64,000 bases of DNA, from positions 25,327,139 to 25,391,138 of the forward strand of contig CM051512.1 of assembly GCA_028015205.1 (NCBI GenBank), in the 5' to 3' direction. The notes beneath the pieces were generated by a model. The model made no database searches, was not told the origin of the DNA, and saw nothing but the letters and a program-made list of their open reading frames with translations. The position numbers were made by a program, and so were the translations under genes. Shown here in pieces: positions 24,301-39,300 of this stretch (within the stretch, counting starts at the first letter, position 1; each line of letters starts with the position of its first letter). The stretch is from Mytilisepta virgata (taxonomy: Eukaryota > Mollusca > Bivalvia > Mytilida > Mytilidae).

Positions 24301-27300
24301 TCTGCTTCGTGTAAGATCCACTAGACTTCCATATCAACAAATGAAAATACCCATTTCTATCTTATATATACAATAAATTTCCCACAAACCCCTAGGAGGG
24401 TCGTTCTGTGGAAACTATTTCTTCCATAAAGTATTATTTTCCGTAGACTGTAAAAAAATGTCGCCATTCCTTTGCCTTTTCTCATGTTTCTAAAGCTCGC
24501 CCATATAAATTTTATATTTTACGACATTGACTATGTGCGGTATATTTATCTGTGGTCACGGGCGTACCCAAGTTATAATGTTATAATGAAAAATGCACAA
24601 TGTACACAAGGATGTCGGTATTTAAGTTTATTTTATCCAGCAACTCTTTGGGGTTTCATTTTTTCTCTAATTTTACTGATTAGTAAAGTTACTTAAATTC
24701 ATTATTTATCTTTCATACTTACATATTTTGTTTCCATCCAGTCATGGTGATTTTTATATTCTCCACCAATTCCATAATTGACAATCTAAACATAATAATA
24801 AGTCAAGATATACCAAAGGGATATTCGAAGGAGGGAAAAATCGAAACTGACAATTCCGGAGAACAATGAAGACAAGACCAAAACAATACATGTATTATAA
24901 TTAAAAACTAAAAACATATGAACAACATGGACCCCACCAAAAAACCAGGAGTAGACTCAGGTGCTCCGGAAGAGTAAGCAGTCTCTGCTTCCTGTAGGAC
25001 ACCCGCCAAACTGCCCATGTCAAATCCGATATGAGATAACATCAATGGAACAGGTCCATTTTCATTTGGGAAACGGTTTTTTCATATCTGTCAACCAAGT
25101 CATGATGACGTCCATAAAACTTTAATAAGGATGACTCCAACTTGGGAGCAACATACCCCTGCCTGAGCAATTTTTCTGTCAGGAGCCGGGTTCTGTCATG
25201 ATAATATCTTAATATTGCAATATTTTCCTATTGGCATTTTTAGCATTTTTCCGGTCTTACGGCTATATTCATGAATGACGTATTGTGTGTAGTTAGTTTA
25301 TTTTAGAAGTCCTTTCAAAAAGAGTTGACAGTAAAAACATTTAATCAGTCTGTGAAAAAATAATCGAGGGTATCCCCAGCTCAGTTGCTAGTATTTCGAT
25401 ACTAGCACAAAATTGATAATATAAATGTACTGATATAAAAATGTAAAATTTGCAAAAACTAAGGAGTTTCTCCCATGTGCGTAGCTCTGTCCTTAGATGG
25501 TTTTGGCATAGCCCCTTTCCCTTTTTGCATTTTTTTTTTAATTTGCTCTTCAACCCTTTGAATTATTGTTTTGGTTTTCAATCATGATTTTAGGCCTTGA
25601 GCACGTCAATGATGAGTCGTCAATCGACCAAATGTGCACATCTTGTGCATCAAATTTGGTATCAAACAATTTATTCTTAAGCACTTGGTGCACACTAAAT
25701 TACTATGGTAGTAACTTATTTATAGGTACATTGACCTTATTAAGAGTATCCATTAATTTTTAAAGTTATCCAATCAGTGGACGCGTTACATTTTATGTTA
25801 AATTATTAATACCTGTAAGTGGTCAGCTTGTTTGCGATTCATTCGTAGTCCAGTCAACCTCTCCAATAAACCATTTAGTTTCATTACAAGTGGATTTAAA
25901 TAATCTTCCAAGTAGTTATACCTGAAAGTAAAATTGAAAGAAAAAATCGTGTGGAACAGAAACTAAGACGACAAGACATATAACAAATCTCAGACACCCG
26001 AGGGTTACATTTCAAACCTTTTCTGACAAGGGTTACGGAGTCGGAGACAATAATTATTTAAATCTTACCCGATGGTTCTGATACTTCTACGTCTTGATCA
26101 TTTGTCTTACCCCTACGGTTTTCAAATACAAGAAAATAATTTGTGATGCGACACTATTCTATATTTATTTGCTTTCCCTTTTATAAGGCCACAATTAACG
26201 GAGCATGCTTCTGTGGGCGTTCATTTTGCGGATAAACTGTGACTTCAGTTCTTTTTGCCGACATCGATTTTCGTGGATTGGAAAAAAAGACATATTCGGG
26301 GGTTCTTAATTTCGTGGATTTCAAATTAAAAAAGATAAACATAACGCACACGTTGTTTTGTGTATTTCTTTACTTTCAATAATTCATCTACGCTTATACT
26401 AGTATTTCCTCATGTAGCTAACTAGCATAATTCTTCCCTGTTGGTTATTCACATTCCCTCATTCGTTTGAATTTACATGTTCATTACAGGCCTAACGAGG
26501 ATCTTAAAATATTCTGCAATTTCTATGCAAGCGGACTTTATTCAGTTTGTGAGTGAACTGGTCTCCTTTATACACCAACAAATTTCTTCAAAATATTTGC
26601 CAAACGTATATTAAACGAAATCCTAGGCTCGAGGTATTATATATATATATCCCCTTACCTAATCATAACCCTAACATTAACCTTAACCCTTACCCTACCC
26701 TTACCCTACCCTTACCCTACCCTTACCCTAACCCTGACCCTGACCCTGACCCTAACTTTAACCCTAACCCTTACCCTTACCCTAACCCTAACTTTAACCC
26801 TAACCTTAACCCTCACCATTACCATTACCCTAACCCTATCCCTAACCCTATCCCTAACCCTATCCCCAACCCTAACACTAATCCTAACCTTAACCTAAAT
26901 CCTAACCCTAACCCTAACCCTAACTTTAACCATAACCATAACCCCAACTCTAACCATAACTAACCTAACCCTAACCATAACCCTCACCCTAACCCTAACA
27001 ATAACCCTATTCTAACCCTAACCCTAACTCAAACCCTAACCTAACCCTAACCCTTACCCTAACCTAACCTAACCCTAACCTTAACCCTAACCCAAACTCT
27101 AACCGTAACCCTATCCCTAACCCTTGCCCTAACCTTAACCCTAACCATAACCATAACTGACCCTAACCCTAACCATAACAATAACCCTCACCCTAACCCT
27201 ATTCTATCCCTAACCCTAACCTCTACCCTAACCCTAACCTTAACCCTAACCCAAACCCTAACCTAACCCTAACCATAAAACACTAACCTAACCCTAACCC

Positions 27301-30300
27301 TAACCCTAACCCTAACTCTAACCCTTACCCTATTCTAACCCTAACCCTAACCCTTACCCTAACCCTAATCTAACTCTTACCCTAACCCTATTCTAACCCT
27401 AACCCTAACCTTAACCTTAACCCTAACACTAACCATAACTAACCCTAACACTAACCTTAACTAGCCCTAACCCTAACCATAACAACAACTTAACCCTAAC
27501 CCTAACCCTAACCTTAACCCTAACCCTAGCCCCAATCAGGGTTAAACCTAACCCTAACCCTAACCCTAACCTTAACCCTAACCCAAACTCTAATTCTAAC
27601 CCTTACCCTATTCTAACCCTAACCCTAACAGTAACTATACCCTAACCCTAGCCCTAACCTTAACCCTAACCCTGGCCATAACTAACCCTAACCCCAATCC
27701 TAACTATGACCCTAACCTAACCCTAACCCTAACCCTAACCCTAACCTTACCCTAACCCATACCTTATTCTAACCCTAACCCTAACCCTAACAGTAACCAT
27801 ACCCTAACCCTAGCCCTAACTTTAACCCTAACTATGACCCTAACCTAATCCTAACCCTAACCTTAACCCTAACCTAACCCTAATCTAACCCTTACCCTAA
27901 CCTAACCCTAACCCTAACCCTAACCCTAACCCTAACCTAACCTTAACCGTAACCCTAACCTAACCCTAATCTAACCCTTACCCTAACCCTAACCCTAACC
28001 CTAAACCTAACCCTAACCCTAACCTAACCCTAATCTAACCCTTACCCTAACCTAACCTTAACCCTAACCTAACCCTAACCCTAATCCTAACTATGACCCT
28101 AACCTAATCCTAACACTAACCCTAACCCTAACCCTAACCCTAACCCTAACCTTAACCTTAACCCTAACCCTAACCCTAACCTAACCCTAACCCTAATCCT
28201 AACTATGACCCTAACCTAATCCTAACCCTGACCCTAACCCTAACCCTAACCCTAACCCTAACAATAACCTAACCCTAATCTAACCCTAACCCTTACAATA
28301 ACAATAGCCTATAAACTTTCTGTCAACAAACCGTTTTCAAAATGGAATATTCTTTTTATTAAGTGAAAGACGGATGTAGGATTGTACTGGATATGAGCAG
28401 TTACCCTCTATAATACCTGAAGACAATACAAAATCATGTTACACAGGAAAACAATACAAAATGCAAGTCAACAGCGCTTTTATTGCTGTCTTTATCTTGA
28501 GGCTCACTGTGAGCTAGATTTCCAACAATGAACTCCAGCTAAAGCTCTGAATTAGGATTCCCAATAACGAATTTACTTATACCTCTGGTTGTACCAAAAG
28601 AAAAAAATTGCATTTTAAATTGTAAATTATCATAATGTATATTCTCTCAGAATCTCTGATAAACAATTCTGATGTAACATATAGTCAAGAATCATCCGTT
28701 GGAAGCTTAATCCATACGAACAGACGACCAACATGAACAAACGACTAATACCAAAATGATCAACGGATAGAAAGCTATTCGTGACGGAGAAACCATAAAG
28801 TTTCCACGAAAATTAAGAATAATTATATATAAAAAAAATGCTTTAAAAGTTCACTCTATTAGCGAAATGCTTCATGTTGCAAATCAGCTGATATAGATGT
28901 AATACTCTCAGAAACAAAGGTACCCACTCAATGAGAGTAATAAAAACTATATAAATGTATCTTACGATACGAACTCAACACTGAATATAAATGTTTTGAA
29001 TCATGTCTGCCACTTCTGCGTTTTTTAGCCGGTGAATGGTGATCCTTCGTCAAAGATTAAGTATTCAATCGAATAGTATCATGTAACTAGGTAGTTATGT
29101 AATTTTATTTGAATGACGGTTAACCACAAATGAAGCGATCAATTTGACGATTGGTGGATTTAGATAGTGCCCGGGATACTGGTCCGTCTCACAAACTGGT
29201 ATATGACGTCATAAAGGCGAATCAATGTAAATGAGGAGTTTATCCGGTGGCGGACATGATTCGAAACAGTCGTACTGAACTTACGTTGAACTTATTCTAA
29301 TGTCTGAAAAGACGGCCGTACTCTTCGATTTTTCATTTTTTCTGTCTTTAATTACCCGTGAGCGTTTTAGCTAAAAAAGTAATGTGTACCGTAATTAAAG
29401 ATAATATTTATACCAAATATTATTTGCATATGTTTGAAGTAGATATATTAAGGGTTCGAGATCATGGAATGGTCTATCGCAGATATCTATAAATGTTTTC
29501 CCACCTCATTTTCCTTTGTAGCTGTTCCTTTGAGATACAATATATTAGGTCTTTTTATATTTCATATTCTGGTATATACCGGTAATCTCAAAATATTGAG
29601 ACCATCAAATTAATTTAAAATGAGAACTTTGAAACATCAATGGTAAAATATATTGCTTAAGGATTTTTTTCAATTTTGACACAGACTATACGATATAACC
29701 TTCTTTGAGGCAGTTTAGACTTGATAAAAAACGTTAACTGAAAAAAAGAAGGTTATAAAGGTATAACCTGTTCCAAAATTTATAACAATCTTTATTATTT
29801 AATTTTCAAAAAAAATTCTGATCCAAAATTACAGGTAGTATCATTTCAATAACATACTTAACCCAGGAAATCACGGACTGCGAAGTAATACATTAACGAA
29901 GTCAAAGTACCCAAAGTAGATAATACAATATAATGAAACTTGCTCAACCGCTAAGAATCAATCAAAATGTCTATTACAATTCAAATTAAATTAACCGTTA
30001 ACAACCAATCAAAAGGTCTATTACAATTCAAATTAAATTAACCGTTAACAACCAATCAAAATGTCTATTATAATTCAAATTGAATTATACTTCGAGATAT
30101 CAGCAATGGAAATAAAAGGATCGACAGTATTTATATTATATACATAAATACTTAATAATAATTAGAAATTTGAAATTTTGATTGATTTAAAGAAAACTAT
30201 TATTTATAGCTAAGATACAACCAAACATACCCGATTAGAAAGCCCCTGTAAATGATCTTGTAGTTTTTCGTCAATAATGTCATACACAACTAAAATTTTA

Positions 30301-33300
30301 GGCGAATCATGGATAAACTCTAACTTTAGTGGTCTACCATAAAATCCAATATCCTGAAATCCTGTATATTTGCAATGTCCGTCGTAACGAATATCCTGTA
30401 AAATATTTTGCACAAGTTTTTTAACTTTAGTTACAATGTATATCCGAGTCATCGATACCTCCAAATCCCTTTCTATAGTTTCAAATATTATCAGTAAAAC
30501 AGGGAATAGAGCTTCCATAATTCACCCTTGATAGATCAGGTATTGTTTTGATATCTCCCCCAATACGACCCAAACGTTCCCAATTAGATATATGATCCGT
30601 AAATATAGTAAACTATACATTATGCATCAATAGTGCTCTAATTCAATCTGTAAAATGTTTCTTTGTTTACAACAATATTTTTCCGTTTACAAAAATAGTT
30701 TCTTTTTCTCAATTTAATGGAAATATTTCACTACTTCAATTTACTAAATTTATTCAATATTCTTTAAAATTCATTTAGTATTGGTTTTGCTGCACGGTAG
30801 GAGTTGAGGACTATAAAGAGACTCTCAAGATGAAAAACAGCAGTAAATCCAAGTCAGCTTGCTTTACAAGCATTTGAAAGACTGCGATCGATACTGGTTC
30901 CAGGACATCAATAAGGAAATCAGTACTCACTTCCAAATAATCGTGGTCGTAGAAATGTTTGTGAAACAGGGCCCAGTATTGCATGGGTTAGTTTCTCGAG
31001 TATTTTAACCCCTTCCTCTATTATTTAATTTTTACTAATGTTTTGTGTGATTTCAAGATTCTGTGTAACCATCTTGGTGTAACGAGTTTTGATTTTCATG
31101 AACAATTATTGGAAGAGCATCAGCTATATATGTAAGAAGAATGTATACTTGTATTCTTAGATATCGCCCTTCACAAACTTATCCGGAAGAAATTTTAAAT
31201 AGCTTCTCTCCCTCCTTTTAACCCCTTGCATCAAGTTGCATGGGGGTTTAATTTGATTAATAAATAACCACATATTCGCTATACAAAATGCAATAAATGA
31301 CCTACCATTCTAGCACATGCTGATTCGGACTTTTTGAAATTTGGCAAATTTCTGTCAAATTCCACACCATAGTAAAGTGCAGTGTTGTTTAGCATTGCCT
31401 TGAGTTGTTGTGCTTGTTCGTTTTGCTCTTTGCTTTCTTTAAATAGGTAAATCAAGAGAAAAATATATAAAATTATCCACATTTGTAAAAGGTAAATGAG
31501 AAAATGTAAATTTTTGTAGTCCTTGATCATGTTTCAAAAACATTCATACGACTAAGATTAGTAGTAAGTGTAATCTGATTTTCGGTTTTTTTAAATGTCT
31601 TTTTCCATTGATTCCTGGAACCAGTCTCGGTCGTAGTTTACGAATGTTATATGCATATACTAGTAAATCTATGTAATTTTGACAAGCATAAAATATTTTT
31701 TTCATTTAAACAATGATTTCTTCAAAATTTGAAATCGCAGAAAAATTCAAAATTATCTAAAGAATCTAAGATATTTCTGAGATTGGACTTAAAAATTTCA
31801 TAATTATAAGAGAAAAAATAACATCAGTACAGTATTTTAAAATAAAGTAGTTTTATATAAATTGTATAGGGAAATTTACAAATGGGAACTCATATATGTC
31901 CACTGAGTGTACACTGTATCATAATTACAGACAGTAGCATTACATAGCGAATAATACATCGCAAATTTCGAAACGCATTCCGTATCAACCCGAGTAGCCA
32001 ATATCAGCCAGAGAGTCGAAGGCACGAGGGCTGATATTGGTAACTGGGGTTGGTACGGCACATGATACAGATTTTGATATGTATTGTTCACTTTATCATA
32101 TATTTCAACTGGAGATTTGATACAGGGTATATGATACCTTTTCCATCTAAAAGTCTGTATTAGACATTCAAAATCTTAGTTATAACAACTAAATAAATGG
32201 CCTTATTCGAGTTGAGACGACCGAGTGAAGACGACTTCACGTGCGCTCGTCTTCACTCGGTATGACGTCCAATGAGAATCCTTAATACATTCGTTTATCG
32301 CGACTCTTGACTAATAAAACGTAACGTTACTATACCTTTTCGGTTGTTCATACTGAAAATATATAGGTGTGCGAGGCCTAAAACCCCTATTTTTACGGAA
32401 GAAATAGGTACTTACACTCGTTCAAAAATGAAGGACTGGAAAATCTTCAACTCGTTTTTAAAATTCAGTGTCGTTCTGCTGCGCTCCAGTCGGGAAAGAC
32501 GTGAATTTTAAAAACTCGTTGAAGATTTCCCAGTCTTCATTTTGAACCTATTATTCTCCTATATATGCACAGGTTAGCAGTCTCGATATAATGCTTACCA
32601 TATTTTTTCAATCCTAAACTTTTTATTGTCAATTTTGCTTTCAATTTTTCCAATCTATCCTAGAAATAATAAAAAAATGTTTTTAGTCTAACAGTCTTCA
32701 CCTTTGACCTGTAACATAACTTTGTATTTGACAATTCAATCGATAATAATAAGTGTTATCTCTTTCAATGCACGTTGATTTCCTCTCTACTTTTTTTTAT
32801 CCTATATAGACCTTGTGGGATATATTATCTAGAAATAGAAAGAGGACGATACCGAGGGATACCTGCAGACCGGAGATATTGTAAAGTTTGTAAGGACAAT
32901 ATATTCGTGGAAGACGAAAAACACTTTCTGATCATATGTATGGCACGCCGTTTTTATATTTATTCAAATTCCAAGATATCTTATTTATTTAACAAGATAT
33001 CTTATTAAGTATTAAGATATCTTTAGTTTTTATAAGATATCTTATTTAATTTGAAAGTAAATAAGATATCTCTATAAGTTAATAAGATATCTCTATTAGT
33101 TAATAAGATATCTCTATTAGTTAATAAGATATCTCTATAAGTTTATAAGATATCTCTATTAGTTTATAAGATATCTCTATTAATTTATAAGATATCTCTA
33201 TTAGTTTATAAGATATCTTAATAAGTAAATAAGATATCTCTATTATTAACTATATAAAAGATATCTTATATAGTTAATAAGATATCTTATAAATTAATAG

Positions 33301-36300
33301 AGATATCTTATTAACTTATAGAGACATCTTATATATTTAATAAGATATCTTTATAACCAGTTAAATAAGATATCTCTATAAGTTAATAAGATATCTCTAT
33401 AAGTTAATAAGATATCTCTATTAGTTTATAAGATATCTCTATTAATTTATAAAATATCTCTATTAATTTATAAGGTATCTCTATAAGTTACAAGATATCT
33501 TATAAATTAATAGAGATATCTTATAAACTAATAGAGATATCTTATATATTCAATAAGATATCTTATTAAGTATTAAGATATCTTTAATTTTTATAAGATA
33601 TCTTATTTAATTTGAAAGTAAATAAGATATGTCTATAAGTTAATAAGATATCTCTATTAGTTAATAAGATATCTCTATAAGTTTATAAGATATCTCTATT
33701 AGTTAATAAGATATCTCTATTAATTTACAAGATATCTGTATTAGTTTATAAGATATCTTATTAAGTAAATAAGATATCTCTATTATTAACTATATAAAAG
33801 ATATCTTATACAGTTTATAAGATATCTTATAAATTAATAGAGATATCTCATTAACTTATAGAAATATCTTATATATTTAATAAGATATCTTTATAACCAG
33901 TTAAATAAGATATCTCTATAAGTTAATAAGATATCTCTATAAGTTTATAAGATATCTCTATTAGTTTATAAGATATCTCTATTAATTTATAAGATATCTC
34001 TATTAATTTATAAGATATCTCTATTAGTTTATAAGATATCTTATTTAACTAACCAGGTGCATGTATGATAATGAATATTTTCCCTGCTTTGTACTAGACC
34101 GACACGTAGCCTTTCTACATAAAAAAAATGAAACTTTATTAATAAGTACATGAACACATTTTTCTTATTGTTTCCAGGGTAAATATTCATAATTATTCTA
34201 AAAAAAACTTAAATCATCCTTACTAAAATGATGAAAAATGGTTACAAAATATTGCCAAGTTCTTTTGTATCTGTGATCAAAGTTTGAAGTTGCTAAAAAG
34301 ACTCACTAGACTGAAATTTCCTTAGGCTCCTCTATCATGTCTATACTGTTACCGTATTAAAGTCAGATGTTGTTCTGGAGTTATGTCGCCTTGTCCGTAA
34401 AAAAATCAAATGTGCACGAAAAATCACAAAATTAACAATTTTTGGGTAAATTAAAAATCGTGTAGACTTCGATTTACTCAATATATCTTGTTAAAATTTG
34501 AAACATACTTTGTTAAGATAAGTATCTTTTAATGGTCAACTGCTAATCAATGCTAAACATATAGCTTCAACTCCTATTTTGTGTTTTAATTTAATGAAGT
34601 TTACCCTTCACTAAATGACAAACGTCAAGTAAAAAGCCTACGACACGCTGAGCCGGATTTTTAATGTGCTAGCTGACGAGGTTACTGTCCGCTATGAACT
34701 ATGATAAATGCAGGATATCTTGTTAAATTTTATGGCTTCGTGATGTAAATAAACATATGATATATCCTGTGTATTAAGTATTTCTTTTTGTTGTTTTCAA
34801 TATTTTAATGAATATTTTTTATCATGAGAGGACATGGTGATTCTGTCATTATTCTTGTTATATATGTATCAGTATAATACCCACTACATGCTGGCGCGAT
34901 TATTCTTTACCTTTGTATAAATTGTACTCATTACTTTGAACATAATCTATGTAAATGCAAGTTGGTGTGAATATAAAAAATATGACATCAGATATTTGTA
35001 ACCTTTTAGTTCAGACTCCAAACAGCAATTAACAATAGGTAAACCTCTTTTATGCAGCGTAAGTACATCGAAGCGAAAGTGAAAAACCGTTTTGGTTAAT
35101 AATTCTGCAAGTTAAACTCTATTCCTCTCTTTGACAAATTTCAAGGCTTTTAAAAGGGGAACCTGAAAATTTCCTATATACATTTGAACTTCCAGATTTT
35201 AGCCACCTTCTGTTCATTTAAATGGCAGACATCGCGTATGCAAAGAAGTTGATACGAATGCCTGACACAACAATTAAATATCATATATGTTGCAAGTGCT
35301 TTAGTATTTGTGTTGTCTCTTTCTGGTATTCTTTGGTTACCTGTGTATTTTGCTTCTTTGGTTGTGTCTTTGTTCTATGTTTTTGGTGTGTTAGTGTTCG
35401 TACGAATTCGCCTTGTCTTTAGATTTTGGTCTTGTAGAATTTGCCACCGTCTTATTGCTTCGTTATTTCTTCCTTTTCCGATATTCAATCGCTGATTGAA
35501 AACAAAACAGTCAAACAATGCACCTCTATAGATATAGTAAATCACTGTCTATAAAAGGCGAAAATGTTCCATTCATGAACAAAGCACTAAAAATTAACCT
35601 CTATACAGAGGGCACCTGCTCATAAAGGACAGTTTTTCTTGTTCATTGGGTGTCCTTTATACACAGGTTTGACTGTACATTTAGTCATAATATGGAGTAG
35701 GCTTTAGCCTAAAATCGGACGAAGCCCATTCAATGAACGTAGCAATATTTTTTAGTCCGTCGTCATGTAAACACGGCCATATTGGAAGCCGTTATTATGG
35801 TGTCATATTTGTAGGTCATTGAAGACATTTTCGAATAAAGTTCCCAATGCGCACAAAAACTCGAAAAAAGGTCGGTGGAAAATTATATCGTATTGAAATT
35901 ATGTTTTGGCTATCGCCAAAACATAATTTCTTTTTAAGTTTGTGCAAGTGCGAAAATATTTTAACCGGAAGTCGCGCTGTATTTTTGAGGGTTTCTGGGA
36001 TAGATTTACAAATGTTACTTCCGGTTTGAAACTACAGTCTACTTGATATCTGGATTTGAGACCCATATTCTACACTTAGTCGGGCTTCGCCCGATATCAA
36101 GAATGTGAAATTAATGTTAAAACTATGTTATTTGGCAACAAGATTAGTTACCCTAATTTCAAGGCAACCTCATGTCTGGGTATGAGCAAATAATTTCATA
36201 ATTTCTGAGAGGGTTAGCATACCTTCTTCTTAGCTGCTTCTATTATATCCTTCAGTTTAGATAATGAAATTGTTGTGTTTGTGTTCGATGTGTCTGTATG

Positions 36301-39300
36301 CTGTGCTTTGTCTTGTGCTTCTTCAAACCATTGAAGAGCTAAGCGAGTATACCCTTTGAAAACCATGTCTTGTCCAATATGGAAACAATCAAACGCTTCA
36401 AAATAAATAAATATACATTTAATCAAGCTGATACAAGGTTGCTCTCCAAAGCATCTAGTACAAATAGAAGCCACCAATCGCCACATTATGAAAAACAAGT
36501 TAACAAGAAATGGATTTTTAGACCGACAGAAAATATGGTTTACAATCATCTTGTCACTATAAAAAACGTATTCATATCCAGGTCTTATTAACAAGGTTCA
36601 ACATTTCTCAATTTCTCGAATTATCGCATAGAAGCAGCTGTATGTCTCATTTTTCTCACAATTAATGGAGATAATGTTAGAAAAAACTTTTAAAAGAGGT
36701 CCGCTGAAGGATAATCAGGTTATCACATGGTAACCACTCAAAGTCCCATGTTTTCTTTCAATCAAGGGACATGACTGCGGTATAAAAAAGAAATAAAACT
36801 TTAACTTTACCTTAATTTTTCACTATAATCAACATTTAAAAATAAAAAAAAAAGATTCTTGAACTTTTCCCCATATATTGCATTATGACAACAAAAAGCA
36901 CGCCACTAATTTCTCTAATTCATAACATTTAGTTACGATTAAATTTTTACAATACAGAATGAGAATAGTGATAATTGTCAAAACAACTCTTGATCTTCAT
37001 TTCACTAGTAAGACTAAAAACAACATATTTCAATATAAAAATTATCTACGAACACTTTTCGAGTAAATGTATTGAAATCACTAAAAATACCACTTTTCTG
37101 TCAAAAGAGGAACCTACGTGTACCTCTAGAATGAAAAAAAAAGCTATAATCATAAATATCAACCCTTAGTTTGTCACTAGAAACTAGAAAAATATTCATT
37201 AGAGTTTCGCAAGATATCGTAAGGAAATCATTCTTGTTCTTAATCTTGATGATGCTGAAAATAATCGTCAAAGATACAAAATAACAATCCAAAGATACTA
37301 ATATTAGATATAGTAAATTTATACTATGCTGTATACGACGCATTTCAAGGAGTTACCTCTCAGCAGCAGCATTAAAACCGAAAAATTTGGAAGACCAAAA
37401 ACCAAACTTATATTAAACAAGAAGTACTCGACCAAAAATACTGAAATAGGAAGCCAAATTTCAGCTAAGAAGATCTACCATGTGCAATACAAGGAATGAA
37501 CCCTTAGTATTTCTATTATTTTTGAATTTTGCTCAATACTGCTAATTTCTGTAACAAATCAATGAATAATCATGTAAGAGTAGTCTGACGACTGGGTTGG
37601 CGAATACCCTCGGGGACCTAGGGTCCACAAGCAGAGGCATCATCCCAGATGTTTCAAAATAACAATCCAAAGATACTAATATTATATATAGTAACTTTAT
37701 ACTATGCTGTATACGACGCATTTCAAGGAGTTACCTCTCAGCAGCAGCATTAAAACCGAAACATTTGGAAGACCAAAAACCAAACTTATATTAAATAAGA
37801 AGTACTCAACCAAAAATACCGAAATAGGAAGCCAAATTTCAGCTAAGGAGACACTTTACCTTCTTTTGTCATATCCAAAGTTGAAAAGGTCATTTTTGTT
37901 CTATCAATAAAGTAATATATCCCTGAACTGAAAAAAGCGACAATCATTTAAATCAAACTAATTGGGCTTTTTTTGTCATAGAAAACAGTATATTCAAATT
38001 TGAAAAATACAATTTTTTTCTCCAATCCAGGTGGATAACAACAGTGTAAATCAAACATTAGCTGGTCACTTTAAACATAATTTTAAAAGCTAAAAAAGTC
38101 TTCTAATGTACAGAAATTATTTCTATAATAATCAATCAAACTTTTATTGTCATATAAATCATGAAATACGATTTGGGACAAATATAATAATGAATTACAA
38201 CAAGAAAGAAAAACGTTATTGTAAATACAGTCAAGTATATCGAGTATATACAATTTTAGTCCCCTGTCCTCAGTTCTGATGTCTGTTTTATAAAGGAAAT
38301 TAGTTTTTCTACTTGTTTGGGTGTCGATGGGGTAAGATTAAATTTCACTTTTTCTATGTTTGTAAGATTATCAAAATTTATGATTTTTTCGTTACATGTA
38401 ACAGTGATAAATAACTGTATACGGCCACCGAAAGATGACCACCCCGGCCGACAACTCCCCTATTGTACATCGCAATGTTATTATCCATATTATATTTTGA
38501 AATCCTGGTATAAACTCTGAGGGAATAGCTAGGTAACACCACCATTTCTTGAGAACATATAGAGAATAATACAAGCCAATATCCGTATCACACGCCGTAT
38601 CATCCCGAGACACCAATATCAGCCCGACGGTCTTTAAGCCCGTGGTATGATATTGGTCGAGGGTGACAACGCATGTGGTACGGATTTTGTAATGTTTTAT
38701 ACGCTTTATCATATATTGAACAGATGTGTATAGTCACGTTACCAATATCATTTTAAGGGGTATGATAAAGGGGTAATGATATCGATATCATCATGGTAGA
38801 AAATGCAGCTGACAATATTCTTTCAGTATCGTAGATGCAATTTTCCTTTATGTAGTACTAAGTATATGATAAATTGATTTATCTGATGATACAGTCTCAA
38901 AAGTCAAAACATCTTGTATTTTATTTAGGTTAAACTGTTTGAAAAATATTTTAGCTTTATTTATTCTAGATTCAAAAAAAAATATTTTACGATTGTAACG
39001 AACGTTTTAAAAGTTACATAGGTCACATAGTGCGAGTATGCCCTGTTGTTCCTGTTCTTATGGAAAACACAATGACGTCATACGAATCTCTTGCTGATTT
39101 GGAAAGTGAATACTTTTTATAGTTTTGCTGTCTTCTATAACAGTGGCTTTATAATGCACGGATACCTACTGATGCTGAGTATTTTATAATCTTAATGTCA
39201 TTGTTCTTAATGCTTTTTTAATAATGTTTTCTTACCTTTTCCAATAATAACCCGGAATCTATGGTTACAAAGTTCGCCTCGTTTGGTGTGTGTTTCTGTG

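Noticed and set aside
26553..26963. 136-codon Pro/Asn/Tyr-rich ORF
   Set aside because: It is simply the CCCTAA telomeric repeat read in one frame.
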